Of a stretch of 64,000 nucleotides of DNA, positions 9,374-17,685 are shown in pieces (within the stretch, counting starts at the first letter, position 1; every line of letters begins with the position of its first letter). The translations under genes were made by a program, and so were the position numbers. The stretch covers positions 30,416-94,415 of the forward strand of contig CAZMIX010000005.1 of assembly GCA_964566545.1 (NCBI GenBank), in the 5' to 3' direction. The notes below the pieces were generated by a model. It was not told where the DNA came from, searched no databases, and saw only the letters and a list, made by a program, of their open reading frames with translations. Source of the stretch: JAEYFP01 sp964566545. Lineage in GTDB: Bacteria; Bacillota; Clostridia; Lachnospirales; Lachnospiraceae.

Positions 9374-10819
9374 ATGAAAGAAAGAATGAAAAAGCTTTAT
9401 TCCGATACGACGCTTGCCTCTAAAATTCGGTATTCTTACTTTTTACTGCTGTTTCCGACCGTCATTTTCATCATCATCTGTTTTTATAATCTTTGGAAAT
9501 ATAATAAGGAATATGATGCGATGATTAATTCCGCGGCGGCGGCTAGTGAGTTTAGTCTGGATTTCAAGAAGGATTTTGATTATGAAATTTATTTAATTAT
9601 CGTAGGGAATAAGTCTTTTGCCGAATCAGATTTGTTTGAGATGATTGACGAAGCGAAGGGAACTGTTGGAGGCTTGGCACAGACAACCAGCTCCAAAAAG
9701 AATGCGGAGAGAATTTCCAGCGTCGGAAAGTTTTTAAATAAACTTGAAACGTATACAAGACGTATTCAGGATAATTTGGAGGAGGGGAGCCGGTACGACG
9801 TCAATATCGAAATCTGGGAGAAGGATGTAAAAATCGTGACCTCCCTGATCAGAGAATACGTGCTGCAATATATGTATTATGAGATGCGAGATATTGAACA
9901 GGCGCGCGCCGAATATCAGCAGATTTATATTAATCTGATTCAGACAGGCGTAATCGCACTTGCGGTTCTGACAGTTATCATTTTCTTCTTGTCCTATTAT
10001 ATCCCGCAGAGTATCACAAAGCCGATCCGACAGCTTCGGGATGTGACGGAGCAGGTATCGAGGGGAAATTTATCGGTGCGATCCAATATTAAAAATGGCA
10101 CCGATGTGAAAATGCTGAGCGACTCCTTTAATACCATGATCGACAAAATTAACGAACTTCTGGAACAGGTGAAGCAGGAACAAATCCATCTGCGCAAGGC
10201 GGAGCTGGAGCTTTTACAATCGCAGATTAACCCACACTTCCTGTATAATACGCTGGATACGATTGTCTGGCTTGCGGAGGGAGGCAATCAGAAAAAGGTA
10301 GTCGGCATGGTCGGAAGCCTTTCCGAATTTTTCAGAACCGCCTTGAACCAAGGGAGGGATATTATCCATATTAAGGAGGAGCTTGTGCATGCGTCAAGCT
10401 ATTTGGAAATACAGCAGGTGCGTTATCAGGATATACTGGAATATGAGGTAATCGTTCCAAAGGAGCTGCATAGTTATCTGATTCCTAAAATTACAATACA
10501 GCCGTTGATAGAGAATGCACTTTATCATGGAATCAAAAACAAGCGGGGCAAGGGAAAGATTACCGTTTTAGGGGAAAGCTTTGCAGATCATTTTCTTCTC
10601 TCCATAAAAGATAACGGCATCGGAATGAAACCGGAGCGTCTTGAGGAAGTCATGGACGGATTGGCGCATCAGTATGCCGAGACGGCAGATTTTTATGGGT
10701 TGTTTAATGTCAATGAACGAATACGGTTGAAATTCGGCGAGGAATACGGCTTGCGGATTCAAAGCACCTATGGTGAAGGGACGACTGTCAGCATGAGACT
10801 GCCTTATGAGACGGAATAA
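9374..10819 (+). CDS. YesM-type sensor histidine kinase
   Basis: The protein has 481 residues. A first membrane segment lies at about 21-40 and an extracytoplasmic sensor region at 41-188. A second membrane segment lies at about 189-210, followed by a HAMP domain to about 265. The His_kinase domain has phospho-acceptor H288 in INPHFLYNTLD, and the ATPase domain has the N box LIENALYHG and the G box DNGIGM. It should autophosphorylate and pass phosphate to the regulator encoded just upstream. The sensor part is only about 150 residues, shorter than the dCACHE sensors of many YesM kinases, which fits sensing through a partner binding protein. The ligand is not deducible. Confidence 0.92.
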   Translation: MKERMKKLYSDTTLASKIRYSYFLLLFPTVIFIIICFYNLWKYNKEYDAMINSAAAASEFSLDFKKDFDYEIYLIIVGNKSFAESDLFEMIDEAKGTVGGLAQTTSSKKNAERISSVGKFLNKLETYTRRIQDNLEEGSRYDVNIEIWEKDVKIVTSLIREYVLQYMYYEMRDIEQARAEYQQIYINLIQTGVIALAVLTVIIFFLSYYIPQSITKPIRQLRDVTEQVSRGNLSVRSNIKNGTDVKMLSDSFNTMIDKINELLEQVKQEQIHLRKAELELLQSQINPHFLYNTLDTIVWLAEGGNQKKVVGMVGSLSEFFRTALNQGRDIIHIKEELVHASSYLEIQQVRYQDILEYEVIVPKELHSYLIPKITIQPLIENALYHGIKNKRGKGKITVLGESFADHFLLSIKDNGIGMKPERLEEVMDGLAHQYAETADFYGLFNVNERIRLKFGEEYGLRIQSTYGEGTTVSMRLPYETE

Positions 10820-11032
10820 CGAGAGAAACGATCGTTTGCCAAAGGATAAAAATAGAAAAATGAACCTCCCAAATAAAAAAATCAACTTTTTTTAAATGAG
10901 ATCGAAAGAGAGATAGAAAAACAAACAATCAGAAGAGTTTTGTGAATGGATTTCTTGACAATTCTACGATAGCATAAAACCATCAAAGGAATAGTCTTTT
11001 GAAAATTTTAAATTCTATAGGAGGATAGTTTT

Positions 11033-11201
11033 ATGAAGAAGAAAATTTTAGCAGTTCTCTTGGCCTCAGCCATGGTATTTGGCTTAACGGCATGTGGTTC
11101 CAGCGCAGCTCCGGCAGCAGAAGAAGCAGCTCCGGCAACAGAAGAAGCGGCTCCGGCAGCAGAAGAAGCAGCTCCGGCAGCAGAAGAAGCAGCTCCGGCA
11201 G
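11033..11201 (+). CDS. Sugar-binding lipoprotein, N-terminal part before assembly gap
   Basis: The start ATG at 11033 follows AGGAGGATAGTTTT. The first 21 residues are a lipoprotein signal with lipobox LTAC (lipidated Cys near residue 22), followed by the start of an Ala/Glu/Pro linker built from 21-bp repeats. The frame runs into 10 N. The rest of the same protein is at 11225-12190. The gap length is a placeholder, so the true reading frame across it is unknown. It is the second paralogue of the YtfQ-like binding protein at 2617. Confidence 0.8.
11108..11201 (+). repeat. 21-bp tandem repeat encoding APAAEEA linker
   Basis: Four complete 21-bp units begin at 11108, 11129, 11150 and 11171, each starting GCTCCGGCA. 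A fifth unit is cut by the gap. The units differ by at most two bases. The array encodes the flexible spacer between the lipidated Cys and the sugar-binding fold. Confidence 0.9.
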
Positions 11202-11211
11202 NNNNNNNNNN
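11202..11211. other. Assembly gap (10 N)
   Basis: Ten undetermined bases lie directly after a tandem repeat, where short-read assembly would fail. The number is probably a convention, not a measured length. Confidence 0.95.
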
Positions 11212-11224
11212 CTGATGGATCATT

Positions 11225-12190
11225 ATGTTTAGGGTCGCCCTTGCGATTAAAGTGGGTTTTGCACAGGTTGGCGCAGAGTCCGATTGGAGAACAGCAAACT
11301 CCGCATCTATGAAAGAGACTTTCTCAGAAGAGAATGGTTATGAATTAATTTTTGACGATGCTCAGCAGAAACAGGAGAACCAAATTGCAGCAATCCGTAA
11401 CTTTATTCAGCAGGAAGTAGATTACATCGTACTCGCACCTGTAACGGAAACAGGCTGGGATACCGTTCTTCAGGAAGCAAAGGATGCAGGCATCCCGGTT
11501 ATCACAGTTGACCGTATGGTTGATGTATCTGATGACAGTTTATTCGTATCTTATGTAGGCGGAAACTTCCTTCTGGAAGGTTTAAAGGGCGGCGAGTGGA
11601 TCAATCAGTTCCTTAAGGCAAATGGTATTGCCAACGCAAACATCGTAAATATTCAGGGTACAATCGGCGCATCCGCACAGATTGGCCGTACAGAAGGTCT
11701 TCGCAAAATTGCTGAGTCCAGCGGTAACATGACGATCTTGGCAGAAGTAACAGGTGAATTTACGCAGGCAAAGGGTCAGGAAGTTATGGAGTCCTTCTTA
11801 AAGCAGTACGATGACATCAACATCGTTTATTGTGAGAACGATAACGAAGCATTTGGTGCGATTGACGCGATCGAAGCAGCAGGTAAGAAAGTTGGATCCG
11901 ACATTGCAAACGGCGAAATCATGGTAATTTCTTTTGATGCAGTTAGAGACGGCATTAAGAATGTATTAGACGGAAAGATTACCCTTTCTGTAGAGTGTAA
12001 CCCTCTTCATGGACCTCGTGTACAGGCGCTCATCGAGACATTGGAAGCAGGCGGTACGCCAGAGAAAATTGCTTATGTAGATGAAGGAATGTATGCTCAT
12101 ATCGATACCGTTCCTTCTGTAACAGTCGACGGAGCTGACTATTTTGTAACAGTTGTAACACAGGAAGTTCTTGACGGACGTGCGTATTAA
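11225..12190 (+). CDS. Sugar ABC transporter substrate-binding protein, C-terminal part after assembly gap
   Basis: This is the sugar-binding fold of the second YtfQ-like protein, starting near AIKVGFAQVGAESDWRTA and running about 310 residues to the stop at 12188. The ATG at 11225 is only the first one in frame; the true start is at 11033. Bases 11212-11240 do not translate sensibly in this frame: TGA occurs at 11213, and the linker-like reading ADGSL is in another frame. The contig edge therefore probably carries errors. It heads the second transporter operon and should deliver the same class of pentose or oligosaccharide to the permeases at 13829 and 14895. Confidence 0.85.
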   Translation: MFRVALAIKVGFAQVGAESDWRTANSASMKETFSEENGYELIFDDAQQKQENQIAAIRNFIQQEVDYIVLAPVTETGWDTVLQEAKDAGIPVITVDRMVDVSDDSLFVSYVGGNFLLEGLKGGEWINQFLKANGIANANIVNIQGTIGASAQIGRTEGLRKIAESSGNMTILAEVTGEFTQAKGQEVMESFLKQYDDINIVYCENDNEAFGAIDAIEAAGKKVGSDIANGEIMVISFDAVRDGIKNVLDGKITLSVECNPLHGPRVQALIETLEAGGTPEKIAYVDEGMYAHIDTVPSVTVDGADYFVTVVTQEVLDGRAY

Positions 12191-12225
12191 TAAAAGCGGT
12201 TATATGATAAGATTGTAAGGCGAAG

Positions 12226-12264
12226 AGGAAGGCGTGATATGGAGTTCCGTATCACGCCATCCTT
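12226..12264 (+). terminator. Intercistronic hairpin after second binding protein
   Basis: GGCGTGATA (12231-12239) pairs with TATCACGCC (12250-12258), and the stem is extended by AGGA/TCCT. It occupies the same place as the hairpin at 3721 in the first operon, between binding protein and ATPase, and lacks a T run. A role in partial termination or mRNA stability is likely. Confidence 0.6.
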
Positions 12265-12341
12265 ATCAAAAGAGGAATGAAAAGGAATTAGAAAGAATAA
12301 CTATAAAAACAAAAACCCTAGAAAAAATTTGCGTAATGGGT

Positions 12342-12378
12342 CACCTGCAGAAGGTCCTGTGACGCAGGAAGGCAGGTG
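12342..12378 (+). promoter_or_regulatory. Hairpin covering the ribosome site of the second ATPase
   Basis: CACCTGC (12342-12348) is complementary to GCAGGTG (12372-12378), with an inner stem TCCTG/CAGGA. The right arm contains AGGTG, the apparent ribosome site of the ATG at 12388. Folding would hide it and lower translation. Confidence 0.45.
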
Positions 12379-12387
12379 AACAATCGT

Positions 12388-13836
12388 ATGGATCAGAATG
12401 TAGTGCTGACAATGAGAAACATTGACAAGACGTTTCCGGGAGTAAAGGCGCTGACAAATGTGGACTTTACTTTGCGCAAGGGCGAAATCCATGCCCTGAT
12501 GGGGGAAAATGGCGCCGGAAAATCCACACTGATTAAAGTTCTTACCGGAGTCTATGAACTGGATCAAGGTGAGATTCGGATGGATGACAATGAAAAACCG
12601 ATCATTAACCATTCCCCGCAGGAGGCACAGAAGAACGGCATCAGCACCGTATACCAGGAGGTCAACCTTTGCCCGAATCTGACTGTGGCGGAAAACCTTT
12701 TTATCGGCAGAGAGCCGAGAAAAGCGAGGATGATTGACTGGAAAACGATGAACAAAAAGTCCGAGGAGCTTTTAAAGAGTCTGGATATCGAAGTGGAGCC
12801 GACACGCTTATTGGAGGAATGTTCCATCGCAATCCAGCAGATGATCGCAATTGCCAGAGCGGTCGATATGGAATGCAAGGTTCTGATCCTGGATGAGCCG
12901 ACTTCTTCTCTGGATGATGAGGAAGTTGCAAAACTTTTCTCATTGATGAGAAAGCTGAAAGAGGAAGGAGTCGGAATTATATTCGTTACGCACTTCTTAG
13001 AACAGGTATACGAGGTATGCGATCGCATCACTGTGCTTAGAAACGGAGAGCTCGTCGGTGAATATGAAATTGAGAACAAGGGTCAGATTGAAGAAAATTC
13101 GCCGGTTATTGAGGCAAATGGAATCGGACATCTCGGAACGATCAAGCCGTTTGATCTAACGGTACATAAAGGAGAAGTCATAGGCTTGACAGGGCTTCTT
13201 GGTTCCGGCCGCTCTGAAATGGTGCGTGCGATCTACGGTGCGGACAAGGCGGACAGCGGAAAGCTGAAAGTGAACGGCAAAGAAGTAAATATCAGCACAC
13301 CGCTCGATGCGATGAAACTTGGCATGGCATATCTTCCGGAGGATAGAAAAAAAGAAGGGATTTTTGCAGATTTATCTGTTCGCGAGAATATTATTATTGC
13401 TTTGCAGGCAAAGAAGGGCATGTTCAAACCGATGAGCCGGAAAGAGATGGAGGATGCGGCGGATGAATTTATCAGCATTCTGAAAATCAAGACAGCGAAC
13501 CGTGAAACGCCGATCAAAAGTTTATCGGGCGGTAACCAGCAGAAGGTGATTATCGGACGCTGGCTTTTGACCAATCCGGAATATCTGATTCTGGATGAGC
13601 CGACGAGGGGAATTGATATCGGTACAAAAACGGAGATTCAGAAATTGGTATTAAAGCTCGCGGATGAAGGAAAGTCCGTTACGTTTATTTCCTCAGAAGT
13701 AGAAGAAATGCTCCGCACCTGTTCGAGAATGGCGGTTTTACGCGATGGCAGAAAGGTAGGCGAGCTTAGCGGAAACGAATTAAATCAAGAGACGATCATG
13801 ATTACAATAGCAGGAGGTGAAAAGGCAAATGGGTAA
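12388..13836 (+). CDS. Sugar ABC transporter ATPase, two nucleotide-binding domains
   Basis: The 482-residue paralogue of the ATPase at 3802 has GENGAGKST and LILDEPTSS in the first domain. The second domain has GLLGSGRSE, LSGGNQQKV and LILDEPTRGID. Compared with its paralogue it lacks about 27 residues between the two domains, including the usual M-G-(R/K)-E-L motif that ends domain 1 in this family; the join is in frame near EYEIENKGQIEEN. The ATG at 12388 is chosen because AGGTGA lies eight bases before it. The GTG at 12376 is an alternative. It overlaps the first permease gene by eight bases. Confidence 0.88.
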   Translation: MDQNVVLTMRNIDKTFPGVKALTNVDFTLRKGEIHALMGENGAGKSTLIKVLTGVYELDQGEIRMDDNEKPIINHSPQEAQKNGISTVYQEVNLCPNLTVAENLFIGREPRKARMIDWKTMNKKSEELLKSLDIEVEPTRLLEECSIAIQQMIAIARAVDMECKVLILDEPTSSLDDEEVAKLFSLMRKLKEEGVGIIFVTHFLEQVYEVCDRITVLRNGELVGEYEIENKGQIEENSPVIEANGIGHLGTIKPFDLTVHKGEVIGLTGLLGSGRSEMVRAIYGADKADSGKLKVNGKEVNISTPLDAMKLGMAYLPEDRKKEGIFADLSVRENIIIALQAKKGMFKPMSRKEMEDAADEFISILKIKTANRETPIKSLSGGNQQKVIIGRWLLTNPEYLILDEPTRGIDIGTKTEIQKLVLKLADEGKSVTFISSEVEEMLRTCSRMAVLRDGRKVGELSGNELNQETIMITIAGGEKANG

Positions 13837-14893
13837 TAAAAGTGTAATAAAAGCAAGAGTAAAAAAGATTACAGGCCATCGTCTGTTTATCCCGCTTGTT
13901 TGCCTGGTGGCCGTACTCCTCACAAATGTAATCAAGACGCCGGATTTCTTTAATGTTTCTGTCAGTAACGGTGTATTGTACGGATATTTGGTCGATGTCA
14001 TCAACAGAGCTTCCGAGCTTGTCATTTTGGCGGTTGGCATGACGCTTGTGACGGCGGCTTCCGGCGGGCAGGATATTAGTGTCGGCGCGGTAATGGCAGT
14101 TGCCGGTGCTGTATGCTGCCAGATTCTATCAGGTGGGGAGGTTTCTACAAATGTGTTCCAGAATCCGCTTATTATCGCGATCCTTGTAGCTTTGTTTGTT
14201 GCGGTTGTCTGCGGTTCCATTAATGGAATGCTCGTCGCGAAACTTGGCATTCAGCCGATGGTCGCAACGTTGATTTTGTATACGGCAGGCCGTGGTATTG
14301 CGCAGCTTGTTACAAAAGGACAGATTACTTATGTGCGCGTGGATGCGTATAAGATTGCCGGAGGTTATATTACGAATTGTCCGATTCCGACGCCGATTTT
14401 TATCGCAATTATCGTTGTGATTGCGGCAATGCTCATTTTAAAAAAGACGGCGCTTGGCCTTTATATCGAAAGTGTCGGTATCAACGGTTCTGCCGCAAGG
14501 CTGGTAGGCCTAAATTCCGCGATGATTAAATTTCTCACCTATGCGATCTGCGGTTTGCTGGCAGGAGTTGCCGGTATTGTTGCATCAAGCCGTATTTATT
14601 CGGCAGATGCGAATAACATTGGGTTAAACCTTGAAATGGATGCAATTCTTGCGGTTGCGCTCGGTGGAAACCTGTTGAGCGGCGGCAAATTTTCTTTGTC
14701 CGGTTCGGTAATCGGCGCATATACGATTCAGGCGCTGACAACGACGCTTTATGCGATGCGTGTTTCTTCCGATCAGCTTCCTGTTTATAAGGCGATCGTC
14801 GTAGTTGTGATTGTCGTGCTGCAAAGCCCTGCATTCAATAAGAAGATCCGGGATCTCAGAATCAAAAAACTGACAGTAAAGGAGGCAAAATAG
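13829..14893 (+). CDS. Sugar ABC transporter permease (YtfT-like)
   Basis: This 354-residue BPD_transp_2 membrane protein is a paralogue of the permease at 5319. It keeps the loop GMTLVTAASGGQDISVGA near residue 72 and AVALGGNLLSGGKFS near residue 275. GGAGGTGA lies eight bases before the ATG at 13829, inside the end of the ATPase gene, so the two are translationally coupled. Together with the next gene it would form the membrane channel of the second pentose-type transporter. Confidence 0.9.
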   Translation: MGNKSVIKARVKKITGHRLFIPLVCLVAVLLTNVIKTPDFFNVSVSNGVLYGYLVDVINRASELVILAVGMTLVTAASGGQDISVGAVMAVAGAVCCQILSGGEVSTNVFQNPLIIAILVALFVAVVCGSINGMLVAKLGIQPMVATLILYTAGRGIAQLVTKGQITYVRVDAYKIAGGYITNCPIPTPIFIAIIVVIAAMLILKKTALGLYIESVGINGSAARLVGLNSAMIKFLTYAICGLLAGVAGIVASSRIYSADANNIGLNLEMDAILAVALGGNLLSGGKFSLSGSVIGAYTIQALTTTLYAMRVSSDQLPVYKAIVVVVIVVLQSPAFNKKIRDLRIKKLTVKEAK

Positions 14894-14894
14894 G

Positions 14895-15908
14895 ATGAAT
14901 AAGAAAAAAATCAGTTCTAACACCTTTTTGCTCTTTATTACGGTTGGGTTATTCGTCGTCATGTATATTGCAGGTATGATCGCGTTTAGTGACAAAGGCT
15001 TTGCAAAGCCGCAGATGTTTTTAAATCTGTTTATTTCTAATGCCGGACTGATTGTTATTGCCTGCGGCATGACACTTGTCATGATTGCGGGAGGCATTGA
15101 TATTTCTGTTGGCTCTGTAACGGCGCTTGTTTGTATGACGGCAGCCTTTATGATGGAGAATAAGGGAGTGAGCGCATACGCGGCGCTGGCAATTTCTTTA
15201 GGTGTCGGTCTTTTGTTTGGAGTTGTGCAGGGATATCTGATTTCGTATCTCGATATCCAGCCATTTATCATTACGCTTGCCGGACTGTTCTTTGGCCGCG
15301 GCATGACGGCAATCGTCAGCACGGATATGATATCCATTAAAAATGAATTATTTTTAAAGTGGGCAAATGCCAAGATTTTCCTCCCATTTGGTTCCTATAA
15401 TAAAAAGGGAATATTTCAGCAGGCCTATATCTATCCGACTGTTATCATCGCGATCATTGTTGTAATTTTAGTTTCAATTATGTTGAAATATACGAAGTTT
15501 GGGCGTAAACTATATGCAGTGGGCGGTAATCAGCAGAGTGCTCTGATGATGGGTCTGAATGTGCGCCGTACAAAGTTTCAGGCTTATGTGCTGGATGGCT
15601 TTTTGGCGGGACTTGGGGGCTTTCTGTTCTGCTTAAATAGCTGCGCGGGCTTCGTAGAGCAGGCAAAGGGACTTGAAATGGATGCGATCTCTTCAGCCGT
15701 TATCGGCGGCACGCTCTTAAGCGGCGGTGTCGGAACCGTATTCGGGACATTATTCGGTGTTCTGATCAAAGGAACGATTTCCAGCTTGATTACCACACAG
15801 GGTACGTTATCCAGTTGGTGGGTAAGAATTACCCTGTCCGCTCTGCTGTGCTTCTTTATTGTATTACAGGCAGTTATCGCCTCAATCAAGAAAAAGAAGA
15901 ATGGCTAA
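14895..15908 (+). CDS. Sugar ABC transporter permease (YjfF-like)
   Basis: This 337-residue BPD_transp_2 membrane protein is a paralogue of the permease at 6421. The family loop is GMTLVMIAGGIDISVGS near residue 57, and IGGTLLSGGVGTVFG lies near residue 275. It starts one base after the stop of the preceding permease, with AAAGGAGG upstream. It is followed by the kinase at 15969 in the same direction with a 60-bp gap, so transport and phosphorylation are probably co-transcribed. Confidence 0.9.
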   Translation: MNKKKISSNTFLLFITVGLFVVMYIAGMIAFSDKGFAKPQMFLNLFISNAGLIVIACGMTLVMIAGGIDISVGSVTALVCMTAAFMMENKGVSAYAALAISLGVGLLFGVVQGYLISYLDIQPFIITLAGLFFGRGMTAIVSTDMISIKNELFLKWANAKIFLPFGSYNKKGIFQQAYIYPTVIIAIIVVILVSIMLKYTKFGRKLYAVGGNQQSALMMGLNVRRTKFQAYVLDGFLAGLGGFLFCLNSCAGFVEQAKGLEMDAISSAVIGGTLLSGGVGTVFGTLFGVLIKGTISSLITTQGTLSSWWVRITLSALLCFFIVLQAVIASIKKKKNG

Positions 15909-15968
15909 GACAATGAAGCCGTAAGGCGGAAATTGCAACGATTGAGAAGGAAATCAGGAGGATTTAAA

Positions 15969-17564
15969 ATGAATGAAGCAAGAGAAAGTATTCTAAGCGG
16001 AAATACTGCGCTTGGGATCGAGTTCGGCTCCACACGGATCAAGGCGATCCTTGTAAATAAAAAGAATGAGCCGATCGCATCGGGAAGCCATGACTGGGAA
16101 AACCGGTACGAGGACGGTATTTGGACGTATAGTCTTAATGATATCAGTACCGGCTTGCAGGACTGCTACCAGAGTATGGCTGCAGATGTAAAAAACAAAT
16201 ATGATGTGACGCTGGAAACAGTCGGCGCGATCGGCATCAGCGCGATGATGCATGGATATATGCCGTTTGATAAGGATGACAACCTGCTCGTCCCGTTTCG
16301 GACATGGCGCAACAACACCACGGAAAAAGCATCGGAGGAGCTTTCCGCTCTGTTCCGGTTCCATATTCCGCAGCGCTGGAGCATCGCGCATCTTTACCAG
16401 GCGATTTTGAATAAAGAGCCGCATGTGAAGGACATCGCTTATATCGCCACGCTGGAGGCCTATGTGCATTATGTGCTGACCGGCGAAAAAGTGCTCGGCA
16501 TCGGCGACATCGCGGGCATGTTCCCGGTAGATGCCAATACAAAAGATTATCATGAGAAGATGGTGGAGCGGTTTGACGAGCTGGTCGCTCCTCATGGCTT
16601 CCCATGGAAGCTTAGGGAGATCCTTCCGAAAGCGCTGCTTGCCGGACAGAATGCCGGTGCGCTGACGGAAGCGGGAGCAAAATTCCTGGATCCGTCGGGT
16701 AGCTTAAAGGCGGGAATTCCGCTTTGCCCACCGGAAGGTGATGCTGGGACGGGTATGGTCGCAACAAATTCGGTCACGAAACGTACCGGAAATGTTTCGG
16801 CAGGAACATCCGTATTCGCGATGGTCGTACTCGAAAATGATTTATCGAAACCCCATGAAGAAATTGATATGGTCACGACGCCTGCCGGTGATCCGGTTGC
16901 GATGGTACATTGTAACAACTGTACATCTGATCTGAATGCATGGGTCAATCTATTTAAAGAATTTGCGGAAAGCTTCGGCATGGAAGTCGATATGACAAAG
17001 CTGTTCTCCGTCCTTTACAACAAGGCATTGGAAGGGGATGCGGAGTGCGGCAAAATGCTCGCATATAACTATTTTTCCGGCGAGCATATCACGAAGTTTG
17101 AGGAAGGACGACCGCTGTTTGTCAGGACGCCGGAGAGCAAGTTTACCCTTGCAAACTTTATGAGATTGCATCTGTTTACATCGCTTGGCGCATTAAAGAC
17201 GGGACTCGATATCCTGTTTAAGGAAGAGGGCGTGACGATAGATAAGATCCTCGGTCACGGCGGTTTGTTCAAGACGAAGGGTGTCGGACAGAAAATCATG
17301 GCGGGCGCGATTGACGTGCCGGTAACGGTCATGGAGACGGCCGGTGAAGGCGGCGCGTGGGGAATTGCAGTTCTCGCTTCCTACATGAAGAATAAAACGG
17401 AAGGCGAAAGTCTGGATGATTTTTTGAACGACAAGGTATTCGGCGAGCAGGAAAGCGTCATGATCGAGCCGGATGCAAAGGATGTGGCGGGCTTTAATGA
17501 ATTCATGAAGCGCTACACGGCAGGCTTGCCGATTGAAAGGGCAGCGGTGGATTGTCTTAAATAG
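15969..17564 (+). CDS. FGGY-family pentulose kinase, probable ribulokinase
   Basis: The protein has 531 residues. The N-terminal FGGY half begins with the phosphate-binding loop GIEFGSTRIKA. The C-terminal half has GNVSAGTSVFA and the late glycine-rich ATP motif ETAGEGGAWGIA. Such kinases phosphorylate a pentulose (L-ribulose or xylulose) with ATP. The AraR-like regulator, pentose-type transporters and GH43 enzyme make L-ribulose the best guess. The sequence does not look like classical AraB and may be the alternative clostridial type (called AraK), which I recall but cannot check here. The ATG at 15969 follows AGGAGGATTTAAA. A strong terminator follows at 17596. Confidence 0.85.
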   Translation: MNEARESILSGNTALGIEFGSTRIKAILVNKKNEPIASGSHDWENRYEDGIWTYSLNDISTGLQDCYQSMAADVKNKYDVTLETVGAIGISAMMHGYMPFDKDDNLLVPFRTWRNNTTEKASEELSALFRFHIPQRWSIAHLYQAILNKEPHVKDIAYIATLEAYVHYVLTGEKVLGIGDIAGMFPVDANTKDYHEKMVERFDELVAPHGFPWKLREILPKALLAGQNAGALTEAGAKFLDPSGSLKAGIPLCPPEGDAGTGMVATNSVTKRTGNVSAGTSVFAMVVLENDLSKPHEEIDMVTTPAGDPVAMVHCNNCTSDLNAWVNLFKEFAESFGMEVDMTKLFSVLYNKALEGDAECGKMLAYNYFSGEHITKFEEGRPLFVRTPESKFTLANFMRLHLFTSLGALKTGLDILFKEEGVTIDKILGHGGLFKTKGVGQKIMAGAIDVPVTVMETAGEGGAWGIAVLASYMKNKTEGESLDDFLNDKVFGEQESVMIEPDAKDVAGFNEFMKRYTAGLPIERAAVDCLK

Positions 17565-17595
17565 CTTTTGCCGCAATAAAACAGGTTCCAGGGTT

Positions 17596-17640
17596 CACCC
17601 TCCGGCAATTACCACCCCACTCCGCCGGAGGGTGTTTTAT
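17596..17640 (+). terminator. Rho-independent terminator after kinase
   Basis: CACCCTCCGGC (17596-17606) pairs perfectly with GCCGGAGGGTG (17624-17634), followed by TTTTATTAT. It closes the second transporter/kinase operon before the GH43 gene. Confidence 0.9.
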
Positions 17641-17685
17641 TATATGTAAAGCTTTGCGGAACGAAAATTTCAAATGGAGGAAGCT

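Noticed and set aside
11225..11227. ATG as the true start of the second binding protein
   Set aside because: There is no ribosome site, it lacks the lipoprotein signal, and the missing N-terminus is present before the gap.
14624..15373. Minus-strand frame of 249 residues over two permease genes
   Set aside because: It is the complement of hydrophobic permease codons and spans two real genes.
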